Origin: Phycisphaerae bacterium
Lineage (GTDB): Bacteria > Planctomycetota > Phycisphaerae > Phycisphaerales > SM1A02
Assembly (NCBI GenBank): GCA_016795065.1
Contig: JAEUIU010000041.1
Coordinates: 1 to 64,000, forward strand
Length of the DNA stretch: 64,000 bases
Reading direction: 5' to 3'
Under the pieces are notes generated by a model. That model was not told where the DNA came from. It did no database searches and worked only from the letters and a program-made list of their open reading frames with translations. The translations under genes were made by a program, and so were the position numbers. How positions within the stretch are numbered: the stretch's first letter is position 1; each line of letters starts with the position of its first letter. Shown here piece by piece: positions 53,958 through 63,640 of the stretch.

Positions 53958-56468
53958 GTGAGCGACGACGTCACCTCCGAATCCGTTGGCGAGCCGCACG
54001 ACGAGCCAGCAACGCGATTTGGGGGTCTGCCGCCGGCGCCTTCCAGTCCTTCAGCGACGGAGTCGCTTGCGCCGGAAGATCGTTGGGGCGGCACCATCGT
54101 CATCCGCGCCGCCGGCCAATTGATCGGTCCCTATCGACTTGAGCGTCCGCTGGGCCGGGGTGGCTTCGGCGAGGTCTGGTGCGCGCTCCACGAGTCGCTT
54201 CGCCGTCGCGTTGCCCTCAAGCTTCTTCGGCCCGATCGGCTGGGGGAGCGGTCGTTGCGCCGCTTCGAGGTCGAACGCGAGAGCCTGCGGCTTCTCGCCC
54301 ACCCCAACGTCGCCAAGATCTACGACTCGGGCACCACCGACGACGGCGCTCCCTTCATCGCCATGGAGTTCATCGAGGGGGTGCCGCTGACGCAGTATTG
54401 CGATCGGTTGCGGCTCACGCTCGCTGAACGGCTCCGACTTTTCGCGGGCGTCTGCGATGCGATGCAGTACGTGCACCTCCAGGGGATCATCCATCGCGAC
54501 CTCAGCCCCGACAACATCCTGGTCAGCCTGAGCGGACCGGAGGAAGGGCAGCCGAAGATCATCGACTTCGGGATCGCCCGGGCCGCAAGCGGCGGGCTGC
54601 GGCTCAGCGAAGAGACGGTGGGCGAGGAGTTTGGCCATGTCGTCGGCAAGCTGATGTACATGAGCCCTGAGCAGGCCGAAGCCGGCCCGGCCGGAGTGGA
54701 TGCCCGCACGGACATCTACGCCTTGGGCGTGATCCTCTACGAACTGCTTGCCGGTGTCCTTCCGGTCGATCCCTCGGACCTGCGGGCGCGAGCCCTCTCC
54801 CAGGCGGTGAAGATCCTGGTCGAGAGCGACCGGCCGACGCCTGCGACGCGGGTGCGGCGGCTGAGCGATGAGGAGCGTCGCCGGGCGGCCGAAGCTCGTC
54901 GGGAACACGACGTTGATGCCTTCACGCGTCACCTCGACGATCGCGTCAAGTTCGTGCCGTTGACGGCGATGCACGTCGATCGCTCGAAGCGGTTCTCCTC
55001 GGCGGCGGCGATGGCCGAGGACATCCGGGCCTATCTCGAGGGCCGTGACTTCACTCACGCCGCGAGGGACCCTTGGTGGGACAAGGCCAGACGGCACGTG
55101 CGGCGACATCGCCTCCTGTGGGGGGCGATCGCGGCGGTGTTCGTCGCCCTCGCCTTGGGCATCGTCGCAACGGGGCTCGCCTGGCGAGAGGCGACGCGAA
55201 ACGCCGAGCTCGCCGAAGATCGCCTGGCCGTGAACACGTCGGTCCTCGCCTATCTCACCGACGACCTTCTGGGCGCCGACGAGCACATGCCCGCCCCCGC
55301 GTCGACGACCATCGAGACGCTGGTCGCCCGTTCACCCGCCAAGATCGCCGAGCGCTTCGAGGAGCGTCCCGAGATCCAGGCTCGACTCCTTGGGGCGCTG
55401 GGTTCGTGGGCCATTCAGATGGCCGACCAGAAGCGGGCCTATGAGATGCTCACCGCCGCGCATGCCGCAGCTCGGCAGAGCGGAGCTGATCCGCTCGAAC
55501 TGGCCCGGATTGACGTCCTTCGGGCCGAGGCCCTGTGGCGTGATACGCGTGACGATGCCTCGTCCAGCCGAGCGGAGCGGCTTGGGAAGGCCCTCGAACT
55601 CGCCCAAGCGGCGGCCGCAACACTCGCTTCAGGCAATGGTCCGCTCGACCCGGATGCGCTAGCGGCCCGCAATCAGGTGGCCAATGCGCTGAAGCACTCC
55701 GGCCGCAGCGCCGAAGCGGAAGGGGAGTACCGGGCGATCCTCGTCGATCGGCGCCGGGTCCTGCCTGCGGAGCACATCGACGTGCTGATCGCCGAGTACA
55801 ACCTCGGCTTGGCGATCTTCATGCAGGCCAAGGTGGAGAAGGACCCGACGGTCAAGGCGAAGCGCATCGAAGAAGCGCTGGCCATCGTGACGCCGAACTG
55901 GGAGCGGACCAAGAAAGCCCGAGGCGAACGGGATCCGCAGTCGCTCGCGGCCGGTTCGGAGGTGGCGGCGATGCTCAACGAACTCGGGCGTGTGGCCGAC
56001 GCGGACCAGGTCTACACAGGGCTGGTGCCTCTGATGCAGGGGACGCTCGGGGAGAGTCACTGGCGAACACGCACGACCATGGCCAACCATGCTCGGCTCC
56101 TTTTCAAGGCAGGGGAGTTGGATCGGGCGATCCCGGCCCTTGAGCGTTCGATGAGGGCGTTTGAAGAGGCCGATGGTCTTCTCGCCGAGACGACGGCGAC
56201 GGTGGCGATGTGGCTGGTGGAGGCGATCCACCGTCACGGCGAGGCGGACCGGGCACGTCGGGTCGCGAGCAACCACCTTGCGGCAATGGCCGCCCAAGAG
56301 ATCAGCTCGGTGCGCGACCATCGCGCCGCAAGCTTTAGCCGGGCGGTCGCCGATCTTCAGGAGCGACTCGGCGACGCGGATGGGGCCCGGGAGTGGCGGG
56401 AACGTCAGGCGACGTGGGAGGAGCGCACGAAGGTCTGGGCGCCGAAGGGTGCCACGGGCGGACCGTGA
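53958..56468 (+). CDS. Hanks-type Ser/Thr protein kinase with TPR-like outer domain
   Basis: An 836-residue membrane kinase. Kinase domain about residues 58-370: LGRGGFGEV at 65-73, VALK (Lys88), HRDLSPDN at 179-186, IIDFG (Asp203), KLMYMSPEQAEAG, RTDIYALGVILYELL. The catalytic-loop Lys of HRDLKPxN is Ser here, a variant found in active bacterial kinases. One membrane helix near 385-410, then a long alpha-helical region of TPR-like repeats to the end. Unlike the first kinase it has no sigma factor neighbour. GTG start at 53958. Confidence 0.92.
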   Translation: MSDDVTSESVGEPHDEPATRFGGLPPAPSSPSATESLAPEDRWGGTIVIRAAGQLIGPYRLERPLGRGGFGEVWCALHESLRRRVALKLLRPDRLGERSLRRFEVERESLRLLAHPNVAKIYDSGTTDDGAPFIAMEFIEGVPLTQYCDRLRLTLAERLRLFAGVCDAMQYVHLQGIIHRDLSPDNILVSLSGPEEGQPKIIDFGIARAASGGLRLSEETVGEEFGHVVGKLMYMSPEQAEAGPAGVDARTDIYALGVILYELLAGVLPVDPSDLRARALSQAVKILVESDRPTPATRVRRLSDEERRRAAEARREHDVDAFTRHLDDRVKFVPLTAMHVDRSKRFSSAAAMAEDIRAYLEGRDFTHAARDPWWDKARRHVRRHRLLWGAIAAVFVALALGIVATGLAWREATRNAELAEDRLAVNTSVLAYLTDDLLGADEHMPAPASTTIETLVARSPAKIAERFEERPEIQARLLGALGSWAIQMADQKRAYEMLTAAHAAARQSGADPLELARIDVLRAEALWRDTRDDASSSRAERLGKALELAQAAAATLASGNGPLDPDALAARNQVANALKHSGRSAEAEGEYRAILVDRRRVLPAEHIDVLIAEYNLGLAIFMQAKVEKDPTVKAKRIEEALAIVTPNWERTKKARGERDPQSLAAGSEVAAMLNELGRVADADQVYTGLVPLMQGTLGESHWRTRTTMANHARLLFKAGELDRAIPALERSMRAFEEADGLLAETTATVAMWLVEAIHRHGEADRARRVASNHLAAMAAQEISSVRDHRAASFSRAVADLQERLGDADGAREWRERQATWEERTKVWAPKGATGGP

Positions 56469-56486
56469 CCAAGGAGATGGCAATGA

Positions 56487-57245
56487 TCAATCCCATGCCG
56501 CGAGCAGAATTGCCAGATCCTCCGCCGCGGTCGAGCCGTTCCCGTTGAGGTCTGCCAGCGGTGTGCCCCAGGCGGCCAAGAGCATCGCGAGATCCGCCGC
56601 GGTGACCGTGCCGTCGAGGTTGAGATCGGCGGGGAGGTTTGAAAGCGGCTCGGTGGAGAGGCGCAGGGTCCAATCGAGTGTCTTCTCGACGAGCGTCTGC
56701 GGTGCACTGACGGTTGCGCCGAAATTCATCGAGAGCTTGTAGGTACCGGGACTGAGCGTGGTCGCGCCGACGGAACCGCTGACCGCGGAGAGGCTCACTG
56801 TCTGCTGTCCTGTATTCCACACCTTGTAGAACGCCGTTTGGGGAAGCGTGAAGACCAGCGGATCGGAGCTGAAGTCCAGCGTGGCGAAGGAGACGTTGAT
56901 GGTCGCGAAGCCGCTGTAGCCGGCTGGTTGCGAGGCTTGGGCAAAGCCGGTGAGGTGGATGAACGTTTCGTGCGAGCCGGAAACGATGCCCCCGTCGAAG
57001 TCGATCACGCCGCTCACCAATCCGCTTCCCGTACTGCCGCCTCCAGTGACAGTGGTTGGCGTGACCGTCCCCGGTGCCGTCGCGCTGGCCGGACCGGCCG
57101 GCGAGTTGGCACTGCCGTTGATGAGAACCGAACCGTCCACGAAGAGGACGCCGCGGATGCCATCAGCGTGGGTATGGCAGGTCAGGGAGATCGTGCCGAG
57201 CAGAAGGAAGGCAGTCCGACAAAGTCCGGATGGGGTCACGTTCAT
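56487..57245 (-). CDS. Secreted protein with C-terminal dockerin-like module
   Basis: A 252-residue exported protein. Signal peptide about 1-27, a beta-rich Ser/Thr/Gly-rich domain (30-200) of unknown type, and a dockerin-like double repeat at about 205-252 (DLNLDGTVTAADLAMLLAAWG and DLNGNGSTAAEDLAILLAAWD). In the second repeat Asp/Val positions are less regular. GGAAGAA precedes the ATG at 57245. Convergent with the TPR kinase (18-base gap). Confidence 0.88.
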   Translation of the reverse strand: MNVTPSGLCRTAFLLLGTISLTCHTHADGIRGVLFVDGSVLINGSANSPAGPASATAPGTVTPTTVTGGGSTGSGLVSGVIDFDGGIVSGSHETFIHLTGFAQASQPAGYSGFATINVSFATLDFSSDPLVFTLPQTAFYKVWNTGQQTVSLSAVSGSVGATTLSPGTYKLSMNFGATVSAPQTLVEKTLDWTLRLSTEPLSNLPADLNLDGTVTAADLAMLLAAWGTPLADLNGNGSTAAEDLAILLAAWD

Positions 57246-57498
57246 CGTTTCTTCCAATCCATCAGGTCGTGGTGGACGCGGACGCAATCACGGCACGTCA
57301 GCGGAATGCCCTCGCAGCATACGTGAAGCCCTGCTGCGATCGCGCGCGGAACTCTTCTTCCATCCTGCATAGTTGGCATCAGGCGTTCTACCGAAAGCGA
57401 TGCAGGGCAGGGCGGTCGGTCCGAGTCTTCCCAGTTTTACTGTCGTCCGAGCGCTCGAGGGCCGTAGCCTCCGACAGTCAACCACATAGGAGGTGCCC

Positions 57499-57897
57499 AT
57501 GTCCTTCGTCTCCCCCAACCTCCAATCCGAACGAAGCGAGACTTCACCATTGCCGCACGAATCGTCCTTGGCCGAGCGCCAGGACGACGTGATGGCCACG
57601 ATTTCCGATGACGGCCGCCCACCGGCCAAGGGAACCCGACGACGGGAATGGACTTGGTTTGTGGGATTGGCACTGGTGGCCGCAGTCATCCTGGTCATCT
57701 GGGGCATCGCCGCCGGAGTGCAACTCGCCACTGCCTGGGCTGCGATCGCGCTCGGGGTGGGCTTCCTCGCCTTCGCGAGCCCCGTCATCATCGTCGGCCG
57801 TATGCGGGCGAGGGAAGAGTCCATCGCCCGCGAGGCCGCCTCGCGTCGTGAAACGCCGTCGCGCTTGGACGCCCGCGAGGAGAGGGCAGACGGGTAG
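57499..57897 (+). CDS. Small two-helix membrane protein
   Basis: A 132-residue protein: polar N-terminus with an Arg cluster (KGTRRREW), two membrane helices (about 51-75 and 78-100) and a charged C-terminal tail (RMRAREESIAREAASRRET). GGAGG six bases before the ATG. No family recognised. Confidence 0.72.
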   Translation: MSFVSPNLQSERSETSPLPHESSLAERQDDVMATISDDGRPPAKGTRRREWTWFVGLALVAAVILVIWGIAAGVQLATAWAAIALGVGFLAFASPVIIVGRMRAREESIAREAASRRETPSRLDAREERADG

Positions 57898-57950
57898 GGG
57901 GGACGTGGAAAACGGGTGGCTGCTCGCGCCCGTCATGCCCGTCGTGGCCG

Positions 57951-58208
57951 TCATGGCCGCGGGGGCCTGTCGAGTTCGCTTGCGTCGGAAGGACATGCAT
58001 CGCGGCTGTCGCCGTCGCCTTTTGCCTGGCGCGGAATGTCGAGGCGCTTCGCAAACACGAGCAAGAGCCAGCTGCCGGCGCCCAGCCCCATGAGAAACAA
58101 GGGAGTGGCGAACGGCAACAACACCGAGAGAGCGCAGCTACCGAGGAGGAGGACGACGAAGCACCCTCGGAGGAGGAGGAGCAGATTCGATGCGGCGCGA
58201 TCAGGCAT
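57951..58208 (-). CDS. Small two-helix membrane protein
   Basis: An 85-residue protein with two hydrophobic helices (about 8-31 and 33-52: LLLLLRGCFVVLLLGSCALS and PLFLMGLGAGSWLLLVFAKR) and a polar tail. Divergent from the methyltransferase gene. Composition suggests a real membrane protein, but no family or clear ribosome site was seen. Confidence 0.5.
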   Translation of the reverse strand: MPDRAASNLLLLLRGCFVVLLLGSCALSVLLPFATPLFLMGLGAGSWLLLVFAKRLDIPRQAKGDGDSRDACPSDASELDRPPRP

Positions 58209-58241
58209 GTCGGATGCGGCGGAGGGTGTGCGGATTGTAGG

Positions 58242-59093
58242 ATGACCCCGTGGACACCCCGAGCCGACGCCGACCTACGGACCATGAGTGACTGCGCGTC
58301 CATCTGGCGACGCTACGACGCCGACGAGCGACGACTGACGGGTGCGGTCAGCGAGCGCATGCTTGACCTCGGGCTGCTCCGCCCCGGCATGCAGGTCCTC
58401 GACATCGCGACCGGCCGCGGCGAACCGGCGATTCGTGCTGCGAAGCGGGTGGCCCCGAACGGTGCGGTCCTCGGGGTTGACGTGGCCGCGGAGCTCTTGG
58501 CGATGGCCGCCGAGCGGGCCGCCGACGAGGACGTGACGGGGCTTGAACTCCGGGTGGCAGACGCCCATTCCCTTGAGGGCGTGCCCAGAGGACGCTTCGA
58601 CGTGGCCCTTGCCCGATGGGGATTGATGTATTTCGACGACCCCATCGCCGCGCTCGACTCGATTCGACTGGCCCTCCGTCCGGGCGGCCGACTCGTCGCG
58701 GCGTTCTGGGCGGAACCGGAACTCGTCGACTACATCCATGTGCCGCGGTCCGCACTCGCGTCCCTGATGGCCTTGCCGCCCATCGATGAGGATGTGCCGG
58801 GCACCTTTCGATATGCCCATCGCGAGCGCATCGAACGGGACCTCGCGTCGGTGGGCTTTCTCGTGAACCACGTCGAGGAACGCTGGACGCCGGTGATGGA
58901 AGCATCGACCGACGACGAGCTCATCGCTTGGACGCGCTCCTTTGGAATGCAGCGACTCCTGGTCGACCTGCCCGACCCCATGCAGCGGGCTTGGGAGCGG
59001 AGGCTGATCGAAACCGCCGAACCGCTCTGGAAGGACGGACGCCTGCGGCTCGGTGGCGTCACACGGCTGGTGGTTGCCGACCGTCCCGGCTGA
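58242..59093 (+). CDS. Class I SAM-dependent methyltransferase
   Basis: A 283-residue methyltransferase of the UbiE/Methyltransf_11-like group. SAM site: QVLDIATGRGEPAIRAAKRV, VLGVDVAAELLAMA, RVADAHSLEG, FDVALARWGLMYFDDPIAAL and ALRPGGRLVAAFW. Substrate unknown. Start 58242 gives 14 extra residues; an ATG at 58284 just before the conserved region is an equally good start. No strong ribosome site for either. Confidence 0.88.
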   Translation: MTPWTPRADADLRTMSDCASIWRRYDADERRLTGAVSERMLDLGLLRPGMQVLDIATGRGEPAIRAAKRVAPNGAVLGVDVAAELLAMAAERAADEDVTGLELRVADAHSLEGVPRGRFDVALARWGLMYFDDPIAALDSIRLALRPGGRLVAAFWAEPELVDYIHVPRSALASLMALPPIDEDVPGTFRYAHRERIERDLASVGFLVNHVEERWTPVMEASTDDELIAWTRSFGMQRLLVDLPDPMQRAWERRLIETAEPLWKDGRLRLGGVTRLVVADRPG

Positions 59094-59236
59094 GAGGGTG
59101 CGTTCGAACGAGTGCCATCGACCATGTGCTTTCGAAGTTGGACAGGCCGCCTGTAAAGCGAGGGCAAAGGGGAACGTGTTGGACAGCGGGCTGGGTGTTG
59201 GAGAGCAAGGACTCGCAGGACCTCGCCCCCCGCCGC

Positions 59237-61159
59237 TTACGCGCTCCACGCACCAAGCAGAATCGACAGGTCGCTCGCATCGACCGAGCCACTGCAGTTG
59301 ATGTCGGCGACGGTGCCGGTCGAGTTCCAAGCGCCCAAAAGAATGCCCAAGTCGACGGCGTTGACCGTTCCGTCGCAGTTCAGGTCGCCCAGCATGCAGC
59401 GGGGTGCGCTGGAACACGCGGCGAGAACCTGGACGACGATGCTCTCGGCGATGTCGATCGACGGCTTGCTCGACGAGAACGACTGGCCGCCCGTCCCTTG
59501 GGCAAGTTGTTCCGCAAGGGCGACGACGCCCGCACTCGCTCCGCTTCCCATGATCGGAGAGACGAACACGTCGTTGGCGGTCGCGACCGAGATCGCGTGC
59601 GTGATCGACGCCGAGTCGTTCTCCGTCGCCGGATCGCCGCACCATGGACCCTCGTCGGCGATCGGAATCACGACGCGTACCGACTTGCCAGGAGGCGACC
59701 AGGGATAGAGACCCGCCACGACCGAGGTCGCCGAGCCCCAATCCTCGGAGCAGACCTGAAGTCCGCCCGGGCAGGCCCCAAGCGTCGCCACCGCGGCCGA
59801 CGGATTGCCGGGGACCGCCGTGCCCAACATCGCGATGACGGTGTCTTCGAGGCACACATAGGCCCCGCCGGGCAGGTCGCAAATGCCGAGTGCGGTCGTG
59901 TGCACCTCAAGGCCTGCGGCGCCCAGGGCCGCCGCCACCTGCGGAAGGCCGGCACAAAGTCCTGCGGCCTCGTCGTTCATGGACGAGGAGGTGTCCATGA
60001 TGAACACCACCTCCACCGGAGGACAGTTCGGGCACTCGTCCGGCACGCCGTCGCCGTTGCAGTCAGGGCTGACGCTGTTGGCGATATCGCAGGAGTCGAG
60101 AACGCCGTTGCGATTGCAGTCGCTCGCGGAGCCCGTCGTCAGGTCGCAGATGTCGGCGATGCCGTTGCCGTCGCAGTCCAGCTCGGGATGATCGGTCGCG
60201 TCACAGCGGGCGAAGACGTAGATCGTGTCCGAGCCAAAGGCGCTCACCACCATCATGCTGCCGTCGGCCGTCGCCTCAATCGACGGCCAGGGCGCACCGA
60301 AAGAGAGACCGGTGATGACGGTGCTCACCTGCCCCGTGGCCGGGTCGACGCGCACGACGCTGCCTGAACTCGACTCGGTGACCAGCAGCGTCTCGCCGCG
60401 GGGGTCGACGGCGATGCCGGTGGGTTCCGGCAGCGGCTGGCTCGTCGCGATGGCCGTCAGCACCCCGCCCGCGTTGACGCGGTAGATCGTGCCGTTCGCG
60501 GTCCCGCCGTTGTCAGCGGCGTAGATGTGCTCGCGGCCGATCGCGATGTCGTAGGCGTCGACGAGCGTTCCGTTGTCGCCATGAAGGGCGATTTCGCCCT
60601 CGGCCGTTGCGGGCGACCAGCGCCAGATCTCATCGGGGCCGTTGAATCCATAGTCGGCGACGAGCGCACTACCCGGAGCCAGCACGCGACCACGATAGTT
60701 GGCAGGAGCGACGGCGAGTCCACCCGGATCATCATCCCCGCTGTGGAATCCGGCGACCCACGCTGTCCGGCCCGTGGACGCGAAGGCCGTTCGATAGATG
60801 ATCCCGTCGACGGAATCGGACTGGAAGATCGCTCCGGAAGCCGGATCGATGCAGACGCCCGCCAGGTCGGAGCCTGCGACAAGAAGCGACGGGAATCCCT
60901 CGATGCTGATGCGATACAGGCCGTTGGAGGAACCGTCGCGGCGAGCGACGTAGATGCGGCCGTCCCAAGGATGCAGCCGGGCGGCGACGGGGTTCTCAAA
61001 CGGAATCATGCGAATGAGCGACCAGCCGGGCTCAACGACCGTTTGGGCTGACGTCGCGGCCGCGAACAGCGCCTGCGCCGCGACAACTGCGCAGCCGGTG
61101 ATGAGCAACGAAGACCGTCCACGCCAGGCGGACGCCGATGGGTTCCTCTCTGAGACCAT
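59237..61159 (-). CDS. Secreted beta-propeller, calcium-repeat, VWA and dockerin-like protein
   Basis: A 640-residue exported protein. Signal peptide about 1-39; a NHL/SMP-30-like beta-propeller (about 45-320: GLYRISIEGFP, GIAVDPRGETLLVTES); a thrombospondin-3-like stretch of three Asp/Cys repeats (DCDGNGIADICD, DCNRNGVLDSCD, DCNGDGVPDEC); a VWA domain starting EVVFIMDTSSSMNDEA with the DxSxS metal site; and a C-terminal dockerin-like double repeat (DLNCDGTVNAVDLGILLGAW, DINCSGSVDASDLSILLGAW). Probably a surface or extracellular calcium-dependent binding protein. Function unknown. Confidence 0.9.
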   Translation of the reverse strand: MVSERNPSASAWRGRSSLLITGCAVVAAQALFAAATSAQTVVEPGWSLIRMIPFENPVAARLHPWDGRIYVARRDGSSNGLYRISIEGFPSLLVAGSDLAGVCIDPASGAIFQSDSVDGIIYRTAFASTGRTAWVAGFHSGDDDPGGLAVAPANYRGRVLAPGSALVADYGFNGPDEIWRWSPATAEGEIALHGDNGTLVDAYDIAIGREHIYAADNGGTANGTIYRVNAGGVLTAIATSQPLPEPTGIAVDPRGETLLVTESSSGSVVRVDPATGQVSTVITGLSFGAPWPSIEATADGSMMVVSAFGSDTIYVFARCDATDHPELDCDGNGIADICDLTTGSASDCNRNGVLDSCDIANSVSPDCNGDGVPDECPNCPPVEVVFIMDTSSSMNDEAAGLCAGLPQVAAALGAAGLEVHTTALGICDLPGGAYVCLEDTVIAMLGTAVPGNPSAAVATLGACPGGLQVCSEDWGSATSVVAGLYPWSPPGKSVRVVIPIADEGPWCGDPATENDSASITHAISVATANDVFVSPIMGSGASAGVVALAEQLAQGTGGQSFSSSKPSIDIAESIVVQVLAACSSAPRCMLGDLNCDGTVNAVDLGILLGAWNSTGTVADINCSGSVDASDLSILLGAWSA

Positions 61160-61747
61160 GTCGCGATGGTACTGGCAGGGTTCGACCGGCCCACCAAGGA
61201 TCTTGGCAAATGAAGACTCGTCAGCGAAGCAGGGGACCGCACGTTCTCACCCACGTTTTCGCCCGCCTTTTCGCCCGCGTTCTTGCCCACCTTGTCCTGC
61301 GACGCACGCAGTCGCACCAATCCTCTCGACGCCCATGCGTCACGAGGGAGAGCCATCGCCGGAGCCGCGCTCTCCTGAAGGCTCGCATGTCGAAGCTCTT
61401 CGAGTTCCGCGAGCGGGTGATCCTGTCGATTCGTCGCTCGCCCGCGGCAACGGCGCTCGGGGTTTGGAACACCCTGCCCGGGCCCGGTCGCATGGGTGCC
61501 GTGCGTAAGATGGGTGCTGGCATTCGGGTGGGGGCCAAAGGCGACCCAGATTCACGGCGCACGCAGGCCGTTGGGGCTCTTTCCTTTGCGGTCTCAAGAT
61601 CCGTTTGCGAATCTGGTTTTGGTTCGGAGTCGATCACTCGTGATTTCGCCTTGACGAAGGGCAATGCCGTGACAGCCTCATCGCCGAGGCGGTGATCCTC
61701 TACGGCGTCCTGAGATCCTTCTCGCCCTCGAATCCAGAGAGAACCCC
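61160..61747. other. 588-base divergent region with a 12-bp minisatellite
   Basis: Between two divergent dockerin genes. Apart from the tandem repeat at 61241-61288 no feature is clear; open frames here are Arg/Ser/Pro-rich and were not accepted. It should hold promoters for both neighbours. Confidence 0.45.
61241..61288. repeat. Four degenerate copies of a 12-bp tandem repeat
   Basis: Plus-strand units: ACGTTCTCACCC, ACGTTTTCGCCC, GCCTTTTCGCCC, GCGTTCTTGCCC. Neighbouring units differ at two to four positions. Confidence 0.75.
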
Positions 61748-63640
61748 ATGTCCGTTCGCCGCTGCGTCCAATCGTCCAGACCGTTCCGCCTTGCCGTCGC
61801 TGGCCTTGCTGCCGCGACCGTCGCATCGACGCTCTCCGCGGACCTCGTGAAGGCTATTTACGTCAACAGCACGGCCTATCACTACAAGGTCAACCACATG
61901 CCGGACCTTGATCAGAAGCGGCTGTTCGAACTCGCCGGCGACGGATCGATGCACTGCGTGCCGACCTCGACGATCAACCTGTTCGCGTATGCCGCGAACC
62001 ATGGCTTCCCCTTCTTCGCGCCGGGACCAGCCAACTGGCAGTCGCAATCGAAGTACGACGCCGCGACCGATGCCATTCACGATCTCGGCGTCCTCATGGG
62101 TACGACCGTCGCCAATGGAACCAGCGGCGCGAACTGGATGAACGGCGCCCAGGAGTGGCTGAACGACTACGGCGCCGGACTGCTCGCCCAGCAGCACTTC
62201 TGGAATACCAGCACTTACACCGTGACCGCGGCCAAGATGGCGGCGGCCGGTGCGCAGGGGGGCATCGTTGCCTTCGCCTACGGTCGCTACAACATCACGG
62301 GTGAGTTCCTTGGGCTTCCGCTCATCGCCCGCGACGGCGGTCACGCCGTCACGCTCAATGAGGCCTATCGTGTCGGGAGCGACAAGTACCTGCGCTATCG
62401 TGATCCGGCCGACGACGGCTACAACTCAACCCAATCGACGTTCGTGAGCAAGGAAGTCGAGCCGGTGAACTTTCTCTATGCAACCGCTCCGTTCCCGGGT
62501 GCAATCGGAACCAACACCGCGATCGCCTATCCGTCCGACGATGGCAAGGTCCGCCTCCTTGACCAGTTCATGGTGTTGCGTCCGATCTACTTCCTCTCCT
62601 TCGTCAACACCGGCAATCAATGGACGCTCTCGCCGACGAGCCTCGGGAGCCTCGGCGGCGCGATCCAGCCGGTGACCCTGAACGCGCCGGCATTCGGCAT
62701 CTCGGATCTGATGCAGGATGCTGACGGCGTCGAATCGCTTGTTCTGGTGAACACGTCGGCAGCCGCCGGATTGACCCAGCTTCGTCGCGTGGACCACACC
62801 AGCGGCGAGCAGATCGCCGTTGGCAGTTTCAACTCCCTCAAGCGATTCACCGTCGGTCGCGACGGCCGCATTTACGCCCACGACGGGGACAAGCTCTATT
62901 GCCTCGCTCCGGATGGAACCTTGGAGTCGGCCACCAGCAGCATTCCGGCGCCGACGGCACTGGCCTATGACGACGTCAACGACCACATCCTGCTGCTCAG
63001 CATCCCCGAACGCCGCATCCAGCGACTCACGAAGAGCTTCGCACAGGTGAGCCTCTTCAACGTTCCGACTGGCACACCGATGGCGGGTGATGGTTCGGTC
63101 ATCGTCAACCCACTCGATGGGGCCGTGTACTTCACGTCGGACGGTACGAACTCGATCGGCCGGCTGCTCGGGTCAGGCCCCAATCCGACGTACTCGCTCC
63201 TGTCGATACCCGGCATCGTGAATCCAAAGGGCATCTCCGCTGGTGACGACGGGGCACTCTACATCTCGTCCAGCGGCCTGATGAAAGTTGCTCGGCTCAA
63301 CCGGGCCGGCGGGTGGTCGATCGACCCGACCTCTCCGTTCCACAACCTGCCCGCGGCCTCACGGATCGCGATGCTTCGCAGCCGAAGCAACTTTGACCCG
63401 GCCCTGCACAGTGGTCCGGCGTGGGACAACATCGACGCCGACAACCTGCTCCCGATTGGCGTGGAGGTGGCGGATTGCCTTGGTGACCTCGACAACGACA
63501 ACGACACCGACGCAGCGGACATCGCTCGCCTCCTCGGCAACTGGGGCACAAGCGACCCGAACTCCGACCTCAACGCCGACGGCACCGTCGGAGCGCCCGA
63601 TTTGGCGATCCTCCTCGGCGGTTGGGGCGCCTGTTCCTAG
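61748..63640 (+). CDS. Secreted protein with C39-like N-terminal domain and C-terminal dockerin-like module
   Basis: A 630-residue exported protein. Signal peptide about 1-31. Residues 55-235 look like a papain/C39-type peptidase fold: MHCVPTSTINLFAYAANHG (Cys70), RDGGHAVTLNEAYR (His199) and YRDPADDG (Asp219), in the order and spacing of the family triad. Residues 320-560 are beta-propeller-like (KRFTVGRDGRIYAHDGD, NPLDGAVYFTSDG, GISAGDDGALYIS). A dockerin-like double repeat ends the protein (DLDNDNDTDAADIARLLGNWG, DLNADGTVGAPDLAILLGGWG, ACS). Peptidase activity is inferred from the residue pattern only. Confidence 0.9.
   Translation: MSVRRCVQSSRPFRLAVAGLAAATVASTLSADLVKAIYVNSTAYHYKVNHMPDLDQKRLFELAGDGSMHCVPTSTINLFAYAANHGFPFFAPGPANWQSQSKYDAATDAIHDLGVLMGTTVANGTSGANWMNGAQEWLNDYGAGLLAQQHFWNTSTYTVTAAKMAAAGAQGGIVAFAYGRYNITGEFLGLPLIARDGGHAVTLNEAYRVGSDKYLRYRDPADDGYNSTQSTFVSKEVEPVNFLYATAPFPGAIGTNTAIAYPSDDGKVRLLDQFMVLRPIYFLSFVNTGNQWTLSPTSLGSLGGAIQPVTLNAPAFGISDLMQDADGVESLVLVNTSAAAGLTQLRRVDHTSGEQIAVGSFNSLKRFTVGRDGRIYAHDGDKLYCLAPDGTLESATSSIPAPTALAYDDVNDHILLLSIPERRIQRLTKSFAQVSLFNVPTGTPMAGDGSVIVNPLDGAVYFTSDGTNSIGRLLGSGPNPTYSLLSIPGIVNPKGISAGDDGALYISSSGLMKVARLNRAGGWSIDPTSPFHNLPAASRIAMLRSRSNFDPALHSGPAWDNIDADNLLPIGVEVADCLGDLDNDNDTDAADIARLLGNWGTSDPNSDLNADGTVGAPDLAILLGGWGACS

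Noticed and set aside
53958-56468. HRDLSPDN as evidence of a dead kinase
   Set aside because: Asp181, Lys88 and the DFG Asp are kept, and the Ser variant occurs in active bacterial kinases.
58275-60367. Long overlapping frames on both strands across the methyltransferase and propeller genes
   Set aside because: They are antisense to two well-supported genes and contain no motifs.
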